Positions 25,130 through 33,172 of a DNA stretch of 40,047 nucleotides are shown here, piece after piece (within the stretch, counting starts at the first letter, position 1; every line of letters begins with the position of its first letter). The stretch covers positions 1 through 40,047 of the forward strand of contig DATLUO010000142.1 of the NCBI GenBank assembly GCA_035533075.1. The letters are read 5' to 3'. The notes under the pieces are model-generated. The model saw only the letters and a list, made by a program, of their open reading frames with translations, did no database searches and had not been told where the DNA came from. Both the position numbers and the translations under genes were made by a program. The stretch is from Pirellulales bacterium. GTDB taxonomy: Bacteria; Planctomycetota; Planctomycetia; Pirellulales; JAICIG01.

Positions 25130-25541
25130 CCGCTTTCGCGAACGCGGCATCGTTTGGTTCGCGGCGGCTTGTTGGCTTGCGGCGGTCGCCTGAGCTCGCG
25201 CGTAGGATCTGGGTTCATTCGCCGTCGGAGTAGGCCGCGTTCGGATCTTAGTCCGGCTCACCGCCGATTCCAGGCGGCTGGCCGCGGTGGCGTCAGCCAC
25301 ATCCCTCTTCCCTCATCCTTCATCCCTCATCTCTCGTCTCCCAGGTACGACCATCCCATGCTTCGCTCCTCAGTCAGCGCATCTTAGCCTCTCCGCGCGG
25401 CCAAACACATCCGTTTGCCGGCCCGTCGGTTTTGTCGTCCTGAGCAAGAACGCTAATCGGCGCGAATCAACGCTAACGGCGTGGGCAGGGACTGCCGCAA
25501 CGATCCGTTGAAACACACGTTATGAATCGGCAAGGAATGAT
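25130..25541. other. Intergenic region before the ycjX-like gene
   Basis: No gene is supported. The stretch contains the heptamer array at 25300-25341 and a direct repeat AACGCTAA at about 25450 and 25470. The composition is ordinary for the window, and the long open frames on either strand have no domain character. Confidence 0.5.
25300..25341. repeat. Heptamer tandem array (CATCCCT)
   Basis: Six consecutive units: CATCCCT, CTTCCCT, CATCCTT, CATCCCT, CATCTCT, CGTCTCC. The array is pyrimidine-rich on the plus strand and degenerates toward its right end. Confidence 0.8.
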
Positions 25542-25570
25542 TTGCAGGCCGGCGGCGAACCGCCTAGATT
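25542..25570 (+). promoter_or_regulatory. Predicted sigma70-type promoter of the ycjX-ycjF-like pair
   Basis: TTGCAG (25542-25547), a 17-bp spacer and TAGATT (25565-25570), with the same -10 hexamer and spacing as the rpsL promoter. It lies about 75 bp ahead of the ycjX-like ATG. Confidence 0.65.
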
Positions 25571-25650
25571 ATGGTTTGCCACGCTGGCCAATGCCTGTCG
25601 TCGTCGTTGAGATGACGAAGCCACGCGCGACGTGAGAGAACGATTCCGAA

Positions 25651-27084
25651 ATGGCCGCAACCCTTCCTGCGCTGATTAAGCACTTGCGCCGCGTCGCAAT
25701 CGTCGGGCTGCCGAACTCCGGCAAGACCGTGCTCCTCACGTCGCTCCTGATCCACCTCGAGAACAGGTCGGCCGCACTGACCGATGGCGGAAAATGGCAG
25801 ATCAGGAGCTTTCGGCCACAACGCGAACGGACGATCGGCAAACAATTGCCCGAGTTCCCGTACAAGAGCTATCGCACCCACCTTCGCGACAACTGGGTAT
25901 TTCCCTCGAAGACGACGAGCGAGACCGTCTTCTCCTTCGATTTGGATTTGTCGAGTGGCCGCGGGCAGAAGGAGTACCAGGTCGACCTGCTCGATGTGCC
26001 CGGCGAGCGATTCTATGACATCGCCATGTGCGGATGCGACTATGGCCAATGGTGCGACGAACTGGAAAGATCGTGGCAGGACGAGCCGCACCCGGCTATG
26101 GAGACATACCGAAAGCTGTTCGACGCGCCGCCAGCGGAAGTCGAAGCGCCGGCGATCATCGCGGCGTACCGGACGCTTCTCGCCGAACTGATTGCCGATT
26201 ACCGGACCTCGATCGCCCCGTCCAGCTTTCGCGTGAGCGCAAGCGCCAACACGGTCCGCGGCCGCACACCCAGCGCGATCCTCGCCAGCGCCGAAGCGAA
26301 TCCGTGCGGCGTTTCGCCCGGCTGCCAGTTTGCGCCGATCTTCGGCGAGCACCGAACGAAGTTCGAGACGATCGCGACCACGATGAGCAAGAACTACGAC
26401 GCCTACCGAGAGAACGTCGTGCTGCCGCTGTTCCGAGAGCTTAAGGTTTGCGATCGACTCGTGCTGCTGATCGATGTGCCGAACCTTCTCGCGTCCGGAG
26501 CGGGTGCGATTTCGGACCAGACCCACCTCATTGAACAAGTGTTGAGGGCTCTCGTCCCCGCCAGGCAAGGAGTCTGGCGCTCGCTCGGCCGCGGCCTGCG
26601 CGACCTGGGGCTGAACATCGCATCCACGGTCAATCTCTCCCTGCGGCCGGGGCAAGTTGAGCGCGTGGCCTTCGTCGCGACCAAGGCGGACGTCGTCGCG
26701 GTGTCGGACGTGCAAGAGAACCGGCTGTCCACCCTGCTTCATCAGTTGGTGCAACCCACGTGCAATTATCTCAACGGCATCGAGCCTGAGGAGTTCGTGA
26801 TCAGCGCAGTCAAGTCGACGACGAATGCCGACAAGCCCGACGACGAGACTTCAGGCCACCTCTACGGGCGGCTGCAATTCGACTTCGGCACCGATCCCCC
26901 GACGCGGCGCAAGCCCACCGACCCGAAGGTGGACTACGACGTGCCGCGCCTTCCCAAAGAATGGCCGCACAGCTTGAGCGGCGGATACTCGTATCCGCCG
27001 GTCTTTCCCGACATCCCGCAGCTCCGCATGGTTTGCCCGAAGGAAGAGCAACTTAAGAAACTGTTTGACTTCATCATCTCGTAA
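25651..27084 (+). CDS. YcjX-like P-loop GTPase (DUF463 family)
   Basis: A 477-residue nucleotide-binding protein resembling E. coli YcjX, similar in length. The Walker A motif GLPNSGKT is at residues 19-26; a switch/Walker B-like DVPGE is at about 115-119, followed by the Cys-containing YDIAMCGCDYGQW; and the base-specificity motif TKAD is at 344-347. The family motif VGLxNSGKTVLLTSL and the LLDVPGERFYDI region argue for YcjX rather than Era/Obg types. In gamma-proteobacteria ycjX and ycjF sit in the phage-shock region; here the partner follows immediately but no pspA, B or C is present. Function in cell-envelope or stress biology is suggested only by that pairing. It is cytoplasmic, with no signal or membrane segment. 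Confidence 0.8.
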   Translation: MAATLPALIKHLRRVAIVGLPNSGKTVLLTSLLIHLENRSAALTDGGKWQIRSFRPQRERTIGKQLPEFPYKSYRTHLRDNWVFPSKTTSETVFSFDLDLSSGRGQKEYQVDLLDVPGERFYDIAMCGCDYGQWCDELERSWQDEPHPAMETYRKLFDAPPAEVEAPAIIAAYRTLLAELIADYRTSIAPSSFRVSASANTVRGRTPSAILASAEANPCGVSPGCQFAPIFGEHRTKFETIATTMSKNYDAYRENVVLPLFRELKVCDRLVLLIDVPNLLASGAGAISDQTHLIEQVLRALVPARQGVWRSLGRGLRDLGLNIASTVNLSLRPGQVERVAFVATKADVVAVSDVQENRLSTLLHQLVQPTCNYLNGIEPEEFVISAVKSTTNADKPDDETSGHLYGRLQFDFGTDPPTRRKPTDPKVDYDVPRLPKEWPHSLSGGYSYPPVFPDIPQLRMVCPKEEQLKKLFDFIIS

Positions 27085-27136
27085 GACCCGCCGTCGCCGA
27101 CCTAGGTGGCCGGCACACGCGGGGAAAGGAGCCTTT

Positions 27137-28336
27137 GTGCCCCCCGAAGATCTGGACGACATGGTTGGCATCCCGGTTCGCGCGCCACGGCCGGTCTCGC
27201 AAGAGCCTCGAACGGTGTCGAGCGCATCGACCGCGGAACCCGCCGGGCGAAATGCGGCCGACGAGGCCATCCCTCTCGGCAAGCCGGCGTCGGTGCGCGA
27301 GGTATCCCTTGAGGTACAGCGGCGGCGGGACGAGCAAAGCGAGGCGGAAGAAGCGGACGCGGCCCTGCAAAAAACGTTGCGAGCCGAGACAGAGCGCGCG
27401 GGCGCGACGCTGCGCCGCGCTTTCCGTGGATTCGTTATCACAGCCGTCGCGGTCGTCGCCGGCCTGGCGGGCTTGATGTTATGCACCCAGTTGATCCAGG
27501 CGATTCAAATCTTGACGACCTGGCCGACCTGGCTGCAAGTGATCGGCTGGCTTGCTCTGGGCGTCTGCTGCCTGCTTTTGCTTTGGTCGCTGGGGCGACT
27601 GCTGTGGTTTGTCGCTCGTTTCCGGCAAAGCCGGCCCATCGCTCGACGGCTGCTCGACGAGCGCGAGCACCTGCACGAACTCGCCAAGCACGTTCACGCC
27701 GCGGCGAGGGAGCAATTCGGCGCGTTCATGCGAGAATACCCGCTCGACGACGCTGCGCAGCTTGCGTTTCTGCGAATCTGGGGGCTTTCCGAGCGCGAAT
27801 TCGAAATGATGCGGCGCAAGCGGGCGGACCTGTTGGAGCCGGGCAACCTTCAGGACTCAAGATCGTGGCAAGAAAGTTTTGAAACCTGCTTCTTGGTTCC
27901 GCTCGATGCTTCGGCCACCAAGATCATCCGCCGGTATGCCATCCTGACGGCGACGAAGACAGCCATTTCGCCGTGGGCATTGCTCGACATGGCGATCGTG
28001 ATTTACATGGGCACGTCGATGCTCGGTTCGCTCTGCCGCGTCTATCAACTTCGCGCCGGTCCGCTCGACATGCTCTATCTCTTCGGCCTGGTGATGGGCC
28101 AATCGTTCTTTGCCGGCGAGCTCGAAGAGCACAGCGAGGAGGTCGCCTCGTGGCTTAGCGACCCGGTCGCTAGCCTTTTTCACGGCGTGCTCGGCGATTC
28201 GACCGCAATCGATTCGTTTCTGCCGGGCGTCGGCAAGATCGCAGGCAAAGCCGGCCAGGGCATTGCCAACGGCCTGTTGCTTAACCGCATCGGCCGCAAC
28301 GCCTGCAAGCTCTTGCGACCATTAAGTCCCGCTTGA
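27137..28336 (+). CDS. YcjF-like membrane protein (DUF697 family)
   Basis: A 399-residue protein. The N-terminal 70-80 residues are charged and Pro-rich, followed by a conserved RRRDEQSEAEE-type helix. Two transmembrane helices (about residues 96-120 and 134-158) flank the LQVIGWLALG turn. The C-terminal half (IIRRYAILTATKTAISPWALLD, then glycine-rich helices to the end) matches the DUF697/YcjF layout. The start is GTG at 27137, chosen because AAAGGAG lies 6-8 bases upstream; a TTG at 27065 would overlap the YcjX-like gene by 20 bases and give a basic extension. It forms a transcription unit with the YcjX-like GTPase, as in E. coli. The membrane anchor suggests it recruits the GTPase. Confidence 0.75.
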   Translation: MPPEDLDDMVGIPVRAPRPVSQEPRTVSSASTAEPAGRNAADEAIPLGKPASVREVSLEVQRRRDEQSEAEEADAALQKTLRAETERAGATLRRAFRGFVITAVAVVAGLAGLMLCTQLIQAIQILTTWPTWLQVIGWLALGVCCLLLLWSLGRLLWFVARFRQSRPIARRLLDEREHLHELAKHVHAAAREQFGAFMREYPLDDAAQLAFLRIWGLSEREFEMMRRKRADLLEPGNLQDSRSWQESFETCFLVPLDASATKIIRRYAILTATKTAISPWALLDMAIVIYMGTSMLGSLCRVYQLRAGPLDMLYLFGLVMGQSFFAGELEEHSEEVASWLSDPVASLFHGVLGDSTAIDSFLPGVGKIAGKAGQGIANGLLLNRIGRNACKLLRPLSPA

Positions 28337-29053
28337 CGCCCTCCCCGGCTTCACGCACCATTGACGGGCTAAGATGCCGCGCCCGACAAGGTTTCTCACG
28401 CCTGGTTCATCCGGTGGAAAGCACGACGCGTCAGCTAACCACGTCCGGCGCTCGACAGCGGCGTTGACTGTTCCGCAGTGTTCTTTGATTCCCGGACGGC
28501 AATACCTGAGCGGCAACGGAAATAATGCAGCCGTTTCAGCGCAAAACTGATAACCGCAACACTTGGGCGGCAGCTGCAACTCAAAAATAATCCGGCCGCT
28601 TCGCAACTCTCTGTTTTTCCTTTTCCGCGGCAACATCGCGGATTTGAGTCTTTTCATTCTGTCGGCGATTTTATGATCACGCGGCGATTTAATTTAAAAC
28701 TGAGGCGTCAACACGCCAATCAGATCGTATTTCGATGGATATCCCGCTGCAACCGAGAATCAGATTCAAAATAAACTAGCGATGCGCCGTTCACTTGAAT
28801 TATTGGCAATCGTTTCTATGCCTATTTTAATCAATTGGCTGCTTTGCATAACTGCCGAGAACGGCTTTTTATCGGCAATTATGGCCCGTTCCGATGGCCG
28901 TCGAGGGGGCGGCTCGCACCACGTTCCCATTTACCAGGTGTCCACCATGATCGTTCGATCGCGTTGCACAGTGAAACCGCCGCGTTCGCGAATTCGCGCC
29001 GCTATGATTCACCACATCGGGGCCGTTAGACCGCGTGTCTGGAGAACATTCTC
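28337..29053. other. Long gene-free gap with AT-richer centre
   Basis: Over 700 bases with no supported gene. From about 28500 to 28900 the A+T content is clearly higher than in the flanking DNA, with runs such as GATTTAATTTAAAAC. A short stem with T-run (GCCG AGAA CGGC TTTTT, around 28855-28872) and GGCGT CAAC ACGCC (near 28705) were noticed. It marks the entry into an accessory stretch that runs to 34.4 kb. Confidence 0.4.
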
Positions 29054-29632
29054 ATGCCAAACACCTACCTGCATACAGCCATCCTATCGTCGTTCGTAGA
29101 CGGACCCAACATTGACGGCGTGCTCGGAGAAATCTTGGGCCACATGCCCGAGAGCGAGGAGCGGCCGCGTTGGGATCGCGTCAAGCGGTTCCTTCCGTCG
29201 ACTGGGAAGCCGGTCTTCGCCATGAACGGAGAGCACTTCACCGAAAAGGCATACTCATTCTTCAGGGCGATGACATACATGGGCTATGACTTCAAAGCCG
29301 TTCCACCAACAGAACGTTCCAGCACGAATGAAGACCCCGTTGACAACTACATCAAGGATCGCCTTGACGCGGCTCTAACAGAGCAGGTCGCCGGCCGCCC
29401 ACAGCATATAACGCTTCTATCGCACGACCACTTCCACGCCGTGACACTCGCTCAGATCGTCGATGCTGGGGGCAGCATCGCATTGATCGGTTTCCCGGAG
29501 TGGTTGGCGCCTGACCTCCTGGCACTTGAAGGTGATCGTTGCGAAGTGCTCGATCTTGAGCGGGACGTCGGTGCCTTCTCGTATCGACTGCCGCGGCCGT
29601 ATCTACCGCGAGGGGGCCGGCGAGCCGTGTGA
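29054..29632 (+). CDS. NYN-domain protein, putative PIN-like ribonuclease
   Basis: A 192-residue protein with the layout of NYN (N4BP1/YacP-type) PIN-fold nucleases. VDGPNI at residues 15-20 holds the first catalytic Asp16 and Asn19, EDPVDNYIKDRL (93-104) supplies the central acidic helix, and LLSHDHFHAV (121-130, Asp125), followed by AGGSIALIGFP, matches the SxDxDF-then-beta strand of the family. The usual second Asp of SDxDF is His here, so activity is not certain. The start ATG has GGAGA 9-10 bases upstream, within an inverted repeat GAGAA-CA-TTCTC. No antitoxin-like partner is adjacent. Codon use is less GC-biased than the housekeeping genes, consistent with acquired DNA. Confidence 0.65.
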   Translation: MPNTYLHTAILSSFVDGPNIDGVLGEILGHMPESEERPRWDRVKRFLPSTGKPVFAMNGEHFTEKAYSFFRAMTYMGYDFKAVPPTERSSTNEDPVDNYIKDRLDAALTEQVAGRPQHITLLSHDHFHAVTLAQIVDAGGSIALIGFPEWLAPDLLALEGDRCEVLDLERDVGAFSYRLPRPYLPRGGRRAV

Positions 29633-29844
29633 ATAAGCGACACACGAGGATGGATTTCGGCCTGCCGTCGCTGAGCTGCGGCGTGCGGACGGTGTCTGGC
29701 GATCTATCGTGCGATTAGCGTCAAAGACTTCGGGGCCGGTAGCGAATCAGGATAATATCGGGGCCAAGCCAACTTTAGGCAGGATCACAACGCCCTACAA
29801 CCAGCAACAATCGGGTGGCTGCAAGAGCCTCAAACGGTGAATCA

Positions 29845-30198
29845 ATGAACGTACAAGAATTCGTCTGCGAGTCGCTGCTCCAAATTGCGAGGGCAGTTGT
29901 CCAAGCGAACAAGGAGTTTGCTGCGATCTCGATTGCTGCACAAGCAAATCCGCCGGGAGTTCTCTTCGAATCGGATGCCGGCACAAGGCATGCGGCCGTT
30001 CCGGATACGCATGCAATTCACTTCGACATCGCGGTCACGGTTGCCTACTCTGCAGAGAAAACGAGTTCCAAAAAAGCCGGTCTCGCATTAACAGTTGTGT
30101 CTGGAGGCCTCGACACCGCAAACGCGTCGGATTCGTCGAGCTCCGCCACATCCCGCATCAGATTCGCAGTGCCGCTGAAACTCCCTCGGCCGGCTTGA
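29845..30198 (+). CDS. Small beta-rich protein, Trypco2-like
   Basis: A 117-residue protein. The first 25 residues are an amphipathic helix (EFVCESLLQIARAVVQAN). Then two beta-hairpin-like segments follow: IHFDIAVTVAYS, and KAGLALTVVSGGL with the ending SRIRFAVPLKLP. This order resembles small proteins annotated as trypsin-co-occurring (Trypco2-like) domains, which occur near proteases and defence genes; no protease is next to it here. The assignment is by general resemblance only. The ATG at 29845 was preferred to one 10 codons earlier because the helix begins there. It lies 212 bases after the NYN gene and 229 before the J-domain gene, with no gene visible in either gap. Confidence 0.55.
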   Translation: MNVQEFVCESLLQIARAVVQANKEFAAISIAAQANPPGVLFESDAGTRHAAVPDTHAIHFDIAVTVAYSAEKTSSKKAGLALTVVSGGLDTANASDSSSSATSRIRFAVPLKLPRPA

Positions 30199-30427
30199 CG
30201 GTCTTTGAAGAAGCCAGGACGCGCCGCTGCCCATTTGGGTATTCGGCCGCCGACTGATTCTATTGTGAGGCGGTATCTTGAGTGAGAAAGAGAATGGGTC
30301 GGTTTACTGGCACAAGGTTGAGCTGGCAAGTTTTCGCGGATATATTCAGAGCATTCGGCTGAGCCGAGCTGTCGTTGCCGCCGGCTTTTCGTGATTCTCG
30401 CCGCATCGTCCGGTGTTGGAGCTTTTT

Positions 30428-31222
30428 ATGTCGCAGAAATGCGCCCAGTCAGGTTGCGGCTTTCATTTGCCAGACAACTACCCACTCCCGTTTTGCCCGT
30501 GGCACGCCGCCCCTGGCAAGGGCTTGGTTAAGGTGGTCGGCGCAGTCGGCCTTTGTGCGCTTGGAGTTGGCGGCTTCTACGCCTTTGGCAAGGTCCGGGA
30601 TGCGATTCGGAAGCGAGCGGAACAGGAGGTTTTGGAACGGAATGCCGAAGAGACAGCCGAGGTAAAAGAGCCGCAGATGGACAACGACGGCTTTCACAGT
30701 GCGGCTTGCTCAAATGGCAATGGATTTGACCCATACAAGATCCTTGGAGTGGGACGCTCGGCTTCCGTTGACGAAATCGAAGCCGCGTATCGCGAACGCG
30801 CTCTGAAACACCATCCCGACCGCGGGGGCGACGGTTGGGCCTTTGAGCAGGTTCACGCGGCTTACCAGCAGATACGGCCCAGCATTTCTCGCCGTGCCGC
30901 GTCGGCCGGCGCAGTCGTTGTCGCAACGAGAGAGCGGCCAGCATTGCGCGTTCTGAGGCCAAAGCCGGCGGTGCCTGCGGCGCATCCGCCTGTGGCGGAC
31001 GTTCCCAAAGCGACACGTAAAGCGAAGAGCGCGGTGCTCGCTGCGCTACTTGCGTTTTTGTTCGGCCCGCTAGGAATGCTCTATAGCGACGCTCGAGGAG
31101 CGATTGTGCTATTCGCCATCGACTTTGTACTGCTGCTGCCGACGTTCGGCCTGATATTGTTTGTCACATGGCCTGTCGGAATTGCCTGGGCTGTGGTCGC
31201 GGCCAACAGCAATAGCACTTAG
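30428..31222 (+). CDS. Membrane-anchored J-domain protein with a zinc-knuckle-like N-terminus
   Basis: A 264-residue protein in four parts. Residues 5-26 hold C5, C10, C23 and H26, a possible zinc site. A transmembrane helix lies at about 34-55. A DnaJ domain at about 99-150 contains FDPYKILGV and the HPD tripeptide at 129-131 that stimulates Hsp70 ATPase. A C-terminal pair of hydrophobic segments (200-220 and 225-258) includes FGPLGMLYSD, resembling a TM2-type domain. The J-domain would lie on one face of the membrane between the anchors. The start ATG follows GGAG with 6-base spacing; a GTG five codons upstream is the alternative. It could recruit DnaK to a membrane client; the client is unknown. 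Confidence 0.75.
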   Translation: MSQKCAQSGCGFHLPDNYPLPFCPWHAAPGKGLVKVVGAVGLCALGVGGFYAFGKVRDAIRKRAEQEVLERNAEETAEVKEPQMDNDGFHSAACSNGNGFDPYKILGVGRSASVDEIEAAYRERALKHHPDRGGDGWAFEQVHAAYQQIRPSISRRAASAGAVVVATRERPALRVLRPKPAVPAAHPPVADVPKATRKAKSAVLAALLAFLFGPLGMLYSDARGAIVLFAIDFVLLLPTFGLILFVTWPVGIAWAVVAANSNST

Positions 31223-31234
31223 TGGAGAGCACGT

Positions 31235-31603
31235 TTAGGCCGCTTCGCCTTCGCGGCCATTGCCAGGGCCGGGCGGCCGAACGACCAATCCGTTGGCCGC
31301 CAGTGCTTCGCTGGCGCGGGCAATGAGCGATTGCGCCGCGGACAAGACCTGCGGCGATTGCAGAACCTTGCCGACGAGATCGACCAATTCCTGATCGCTG
31401 TCCGCGCGATTGACGGGTTTCTTGGTGACACCCGACAAGGGAGCTTGCTGGGCTTCGATAAACTCGCGCACGCTCGCCAGCCCCGTTGGTCGAAAGACTT
31501 CCGTGTCGACGACTGCGGGATAGGCCACGTCTCGGCCGTGGGCCAACACCAGCACGCGGTGGCGATAGCCGTCTAAGTGGGCGACGCAGGGGCTGGAAGT
31601 GTC
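31235..31603 (-). pseudogene. 3' fragment of an unrecognised gene
   Basis: The minus strand is open from 31603 to the stop at 31235 and reads like coding sequence (HRVLVLAHGRDVAYPAVVD, then SVREFIEAQQAP, helices and a Pro/Gly-rich end). It has no plausible start before an internal GTG at 31555. Upstream the sequence changes into palindromic repeats, so the front was probably lost. I do not recognise the family. It is convergent with the J-domain gene, 12 bases away. Confidence 0.45.
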
Positions 31604-31642
31604 TTAAAGTTGGGTTGGTCTTGCCGACGCTGCGTTCGACCC

Positions 31643-31872
31643 CATTGAGCTTGCCTCGATGGTGAAGCAGATGGTGAGCTAGACGGCGCCCTCGCACCAA
31701 CGCCTACTTCGACCCCATCCGGCTTGCCCGGATGGTGAAGGAGATCGCCCTGCTACCGTAGCCGAGAACAATCTTATTCACCATCCAGGCAAGCTGGATG
31801 GGGCCTCATCACTCGCCTGTCGCAGCGTTGACTAGCCCGCCATCTCGTGTACCATCCGCACAAGGCGGATGG
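31643..31872. repeat. Cluster of four short palindromic repeats (second REP-like family)
   Basis: Four related hairpins in alternating orientation: around 31643-31662 (CATTGAG CTTGC CTCGATG), 31715-31735 (CCATCCGG CTTG CCCGGATGG), 31781-31802 (CCATCCAGGCAAGCTGGATG) and 31852-31872 (CCATCCGCACAAGGCGGATG). Stems vary by compensating changes while the CCATCC/GGATGG ends stay. The last copy lies inside the 3' end of the retropepsin-like frame. Confidence 0.8.
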
Positions 31873-32084
31873 GGTCCGTCGAAGGCCGTCAATTCGTATT
31901 CTTCGCCAGCGGCGGCATCAACGCCCAGGCTCTCAAGCGATGATCGTGGCAGCAAGGTCACGTCAGCGCCCGAATCGATGAGCATCGGCACATCGGCGGC
32001 CGAGCGGCCGCTTAAGGGATCGCGGAGGACGACTCTTGCCACAGGAGCCGGAGGGTCGAAGCACGCCGCGTCATAGGCCGGCAT
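31809..32084 (-). CDS. Truncated retropepsin-like aspartic protease
   Basis: A 91-residue frame. Residues 8-69 match the first half of a single-domain retropepsin-like protease: FDPPAPVARVVL, then VPMLIDSGADVTLL with the catalytic DSGA at 37-40, which dimerises to form the active site in this fold. From residue 70 the family sequence stops and the reading frame passes through a palindromic repeat (HPPCADG), ending soon after, so the C-terminal strands and the hydrophobic-Gly motif are missing. It is likely inactive. The start overlaps the preceding antitoxin-like gene by 14 bases, a coupled arrangement. I interpret it as a repeat-truncated gene. Confidence 0.6.
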   Translation of the reverse strand: MPAYDAACFDPPAPVARVVLRDPLSGRSAADVPMLIDSGADVTLLPRSSLESLGVDAAAGEEYELTAFDGPHPPCADGTRDGGLVNAATGE

Positions 32085-32286
32085 CGGGGCTTTCCACAAG
32101 AACTTCCTTTTCGAAGTCGGCGGCTTGCTCGGGGCGGGCCAATCGAGGGCTGCCCATGTAAAGTGTGGTCCTTTCCTCAACGCCGGGAACAACCACATAG
32201 ACCTTGGCGTTCTCCGGCAGACGGACATCCGCGGGCAACCTGACTTGCCCATTCTCGACCGTGCCCTCAACCGTTGTCACGCTCAT
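32071..32286 (-). CDS. Small antitoxin-like protein upstream of the protease fragment
   Basis: A 71-residue protein: MSVTTVEGTVENGQVRL, then LPENAKVYVVVPGVEE (a swapped-hairpin or DUF104/AbrB-like beta unit, residues about 5-36), then SPRLARPEQAADFEKEV. The start has GAGGG 4-5 bases upstream; a 13-codon extension is rejected. Proteins with this opening are common as first genes of toxin-antitoxin-like or retropepsin pairs in cyanobacteria and planctomycetes; the assignment is by resemblance. The gene after it is the truncated protease, overlapping by 14 bases. A second, N-truncated copy occurs at 32891-33172. Confidence 0.65.
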   Translation of the reverse strand: MSVTTVEGTVENGQVRLPADVRLPENAKVYVVVPGVEERTTLYMGSPRLARPEQAADFEKEVLVESPDAGL

Positions 32287-32403
32287 GAAACCCTCGTTCA
32301 CCGAATCCAAGCCTAGCAACTTCAACGTATTATATCGCCGGATTGGCCATTCGAGTCTTCAAACTCGCGGGCTAGTTCGGCGGGCCGTTCGAGGACTGGC
32401 AAT

Positions 32404-32795
32404 TCAGGATTCGTCGCTTGCCGACTCGCCAAGCCCCAACTCGTCCAATGATGCTGCCGACAGCAGGGCGCAGCCCAGTTCCGTCAAACGATCGCTTGAC
32501 CAAGTCTCCAGGCGGGCCATAGCCGCTGGCGGCAATGATCCAAAGCGGGATTCAAGCAGCTTCCCCATCAGTTCGCGCTGTCCTTCCAGCTTGCCTCGCG
32601 CCACGCCGCGCTGCTCGACGTGGTCCAATAAACCCAATTCCATCGCTTGCACTCCTGGATCTGAATGGTTACGGAGCATTTCCTCGAACTCTTGCCGCTG
32701 CCGAAGTCGAATCTGGCGGCCCAGGTGGGGAAAAAGAGCCAGAAGAACTCGGCGAAGAACTCTTTCAGCAGTTTCTTAAAACGCGGATCGTGCAT
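32404..32795 (-). pseudogene. Rpn/PDDEXK nuclease-transposase remnant with internal deletion (DUF4351 end)
   Basis: The minus strand begins with MHDPRFKKLLKEFFAEFF and LFFPTWAARFDFGS, the N-terminus of Rpn-type (recombination-promoting nuclease) PD-(D/E)XK proteins. Near 32700-32710 the frame changes, and the other frame reads RQRQEFEEMLRN, a QRGVARGKLEGQRELM linker, then LLESRFGSLPP and LG(C)ALLSAASLDELGL, the DUF4351 C-terminus of the same family. The nuclease core of some 170 residues is absent. A deletion thus joined the two ends out of frame. Confidence 0.75.
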
Positions 32796-32890
32796 CGGTT
32801 TTCTCTCTCGGGCGGCCGGATCAGCGGCGGCGTCGCATTGCCGAGCAACTCCCCTTCGTGGGTTTCCAGGCCCGGTCGGAACATAACTCT

Positions 32891-33172
32891 TCAATCGTCG
32901 GCCTCGTCAACCAGTGCAGCGTCTGCTCCGAGGTCGGGTGGGTTCCCGCTGAATTCACCGTTCCGCGCCTGCTCCAACCCGCGCCGCACGGCGGCCATTG
33001 CCTCGGGGTTTCGGTAAAGCCATGCCTCCCGTTCCGGAATGGCGAGGACTTCCTTTTCGAAGTCGGCGGCTTGATCGGGGCGGGCCAATCGAGGGCTGCC
33101 AATGTAAAGTGGGGCCCTTTCCTCAACGCCGGGAACAACCACATAAACCTTGGTGTTCTCTTGAACGGGCAT
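32891..33172 (-). CDS. Second antitoxin-like protein, N-terminally shortened
   Basis: A 93-residue protein paralogous to the one at 32071-32286: ENTKVYVVVPGVEER and SPRLARPDQAADFEKEVL are shared at about 90% DNA identity over 120 bp. It then continues into a C-terminal REAWLYRNPEAMAAVRRGLEQA segment, typical of longer antitoxin-like members, and ends acidic. The first beta strands of the fold are missing: the ATG at 33172 comes just before ENTKVYV, and no Shine-Dalgarno is present. It may be a decayed first half of a toxin-antitoxin pair; the downstream toxin is not found. Confidence 0.5.
   Translation of the reverse strand: MPVQENTKVYVVVPGVEERAPLYIGSPRLARPDQAADFEKEVLAIPEREAWLYRNPEAMAAVRRGLEQARNGEFSGNPPDLGADAALVDEADD

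Noticed and set aside
28782-29099. A 105-codon frame with a hydrophobic start before the NYN gene.
   Set aside because: It overlaps the NYN start in another frame and lacks any continuing membrane or domain pattern.
30278-30394. A 38-codon frame (TTG start) between the small beta protein and the J-domain gene.
   Set aside because: It is short, has no ribosome-binding site or recognisable motif; it might be a fragment but cannot be supported.
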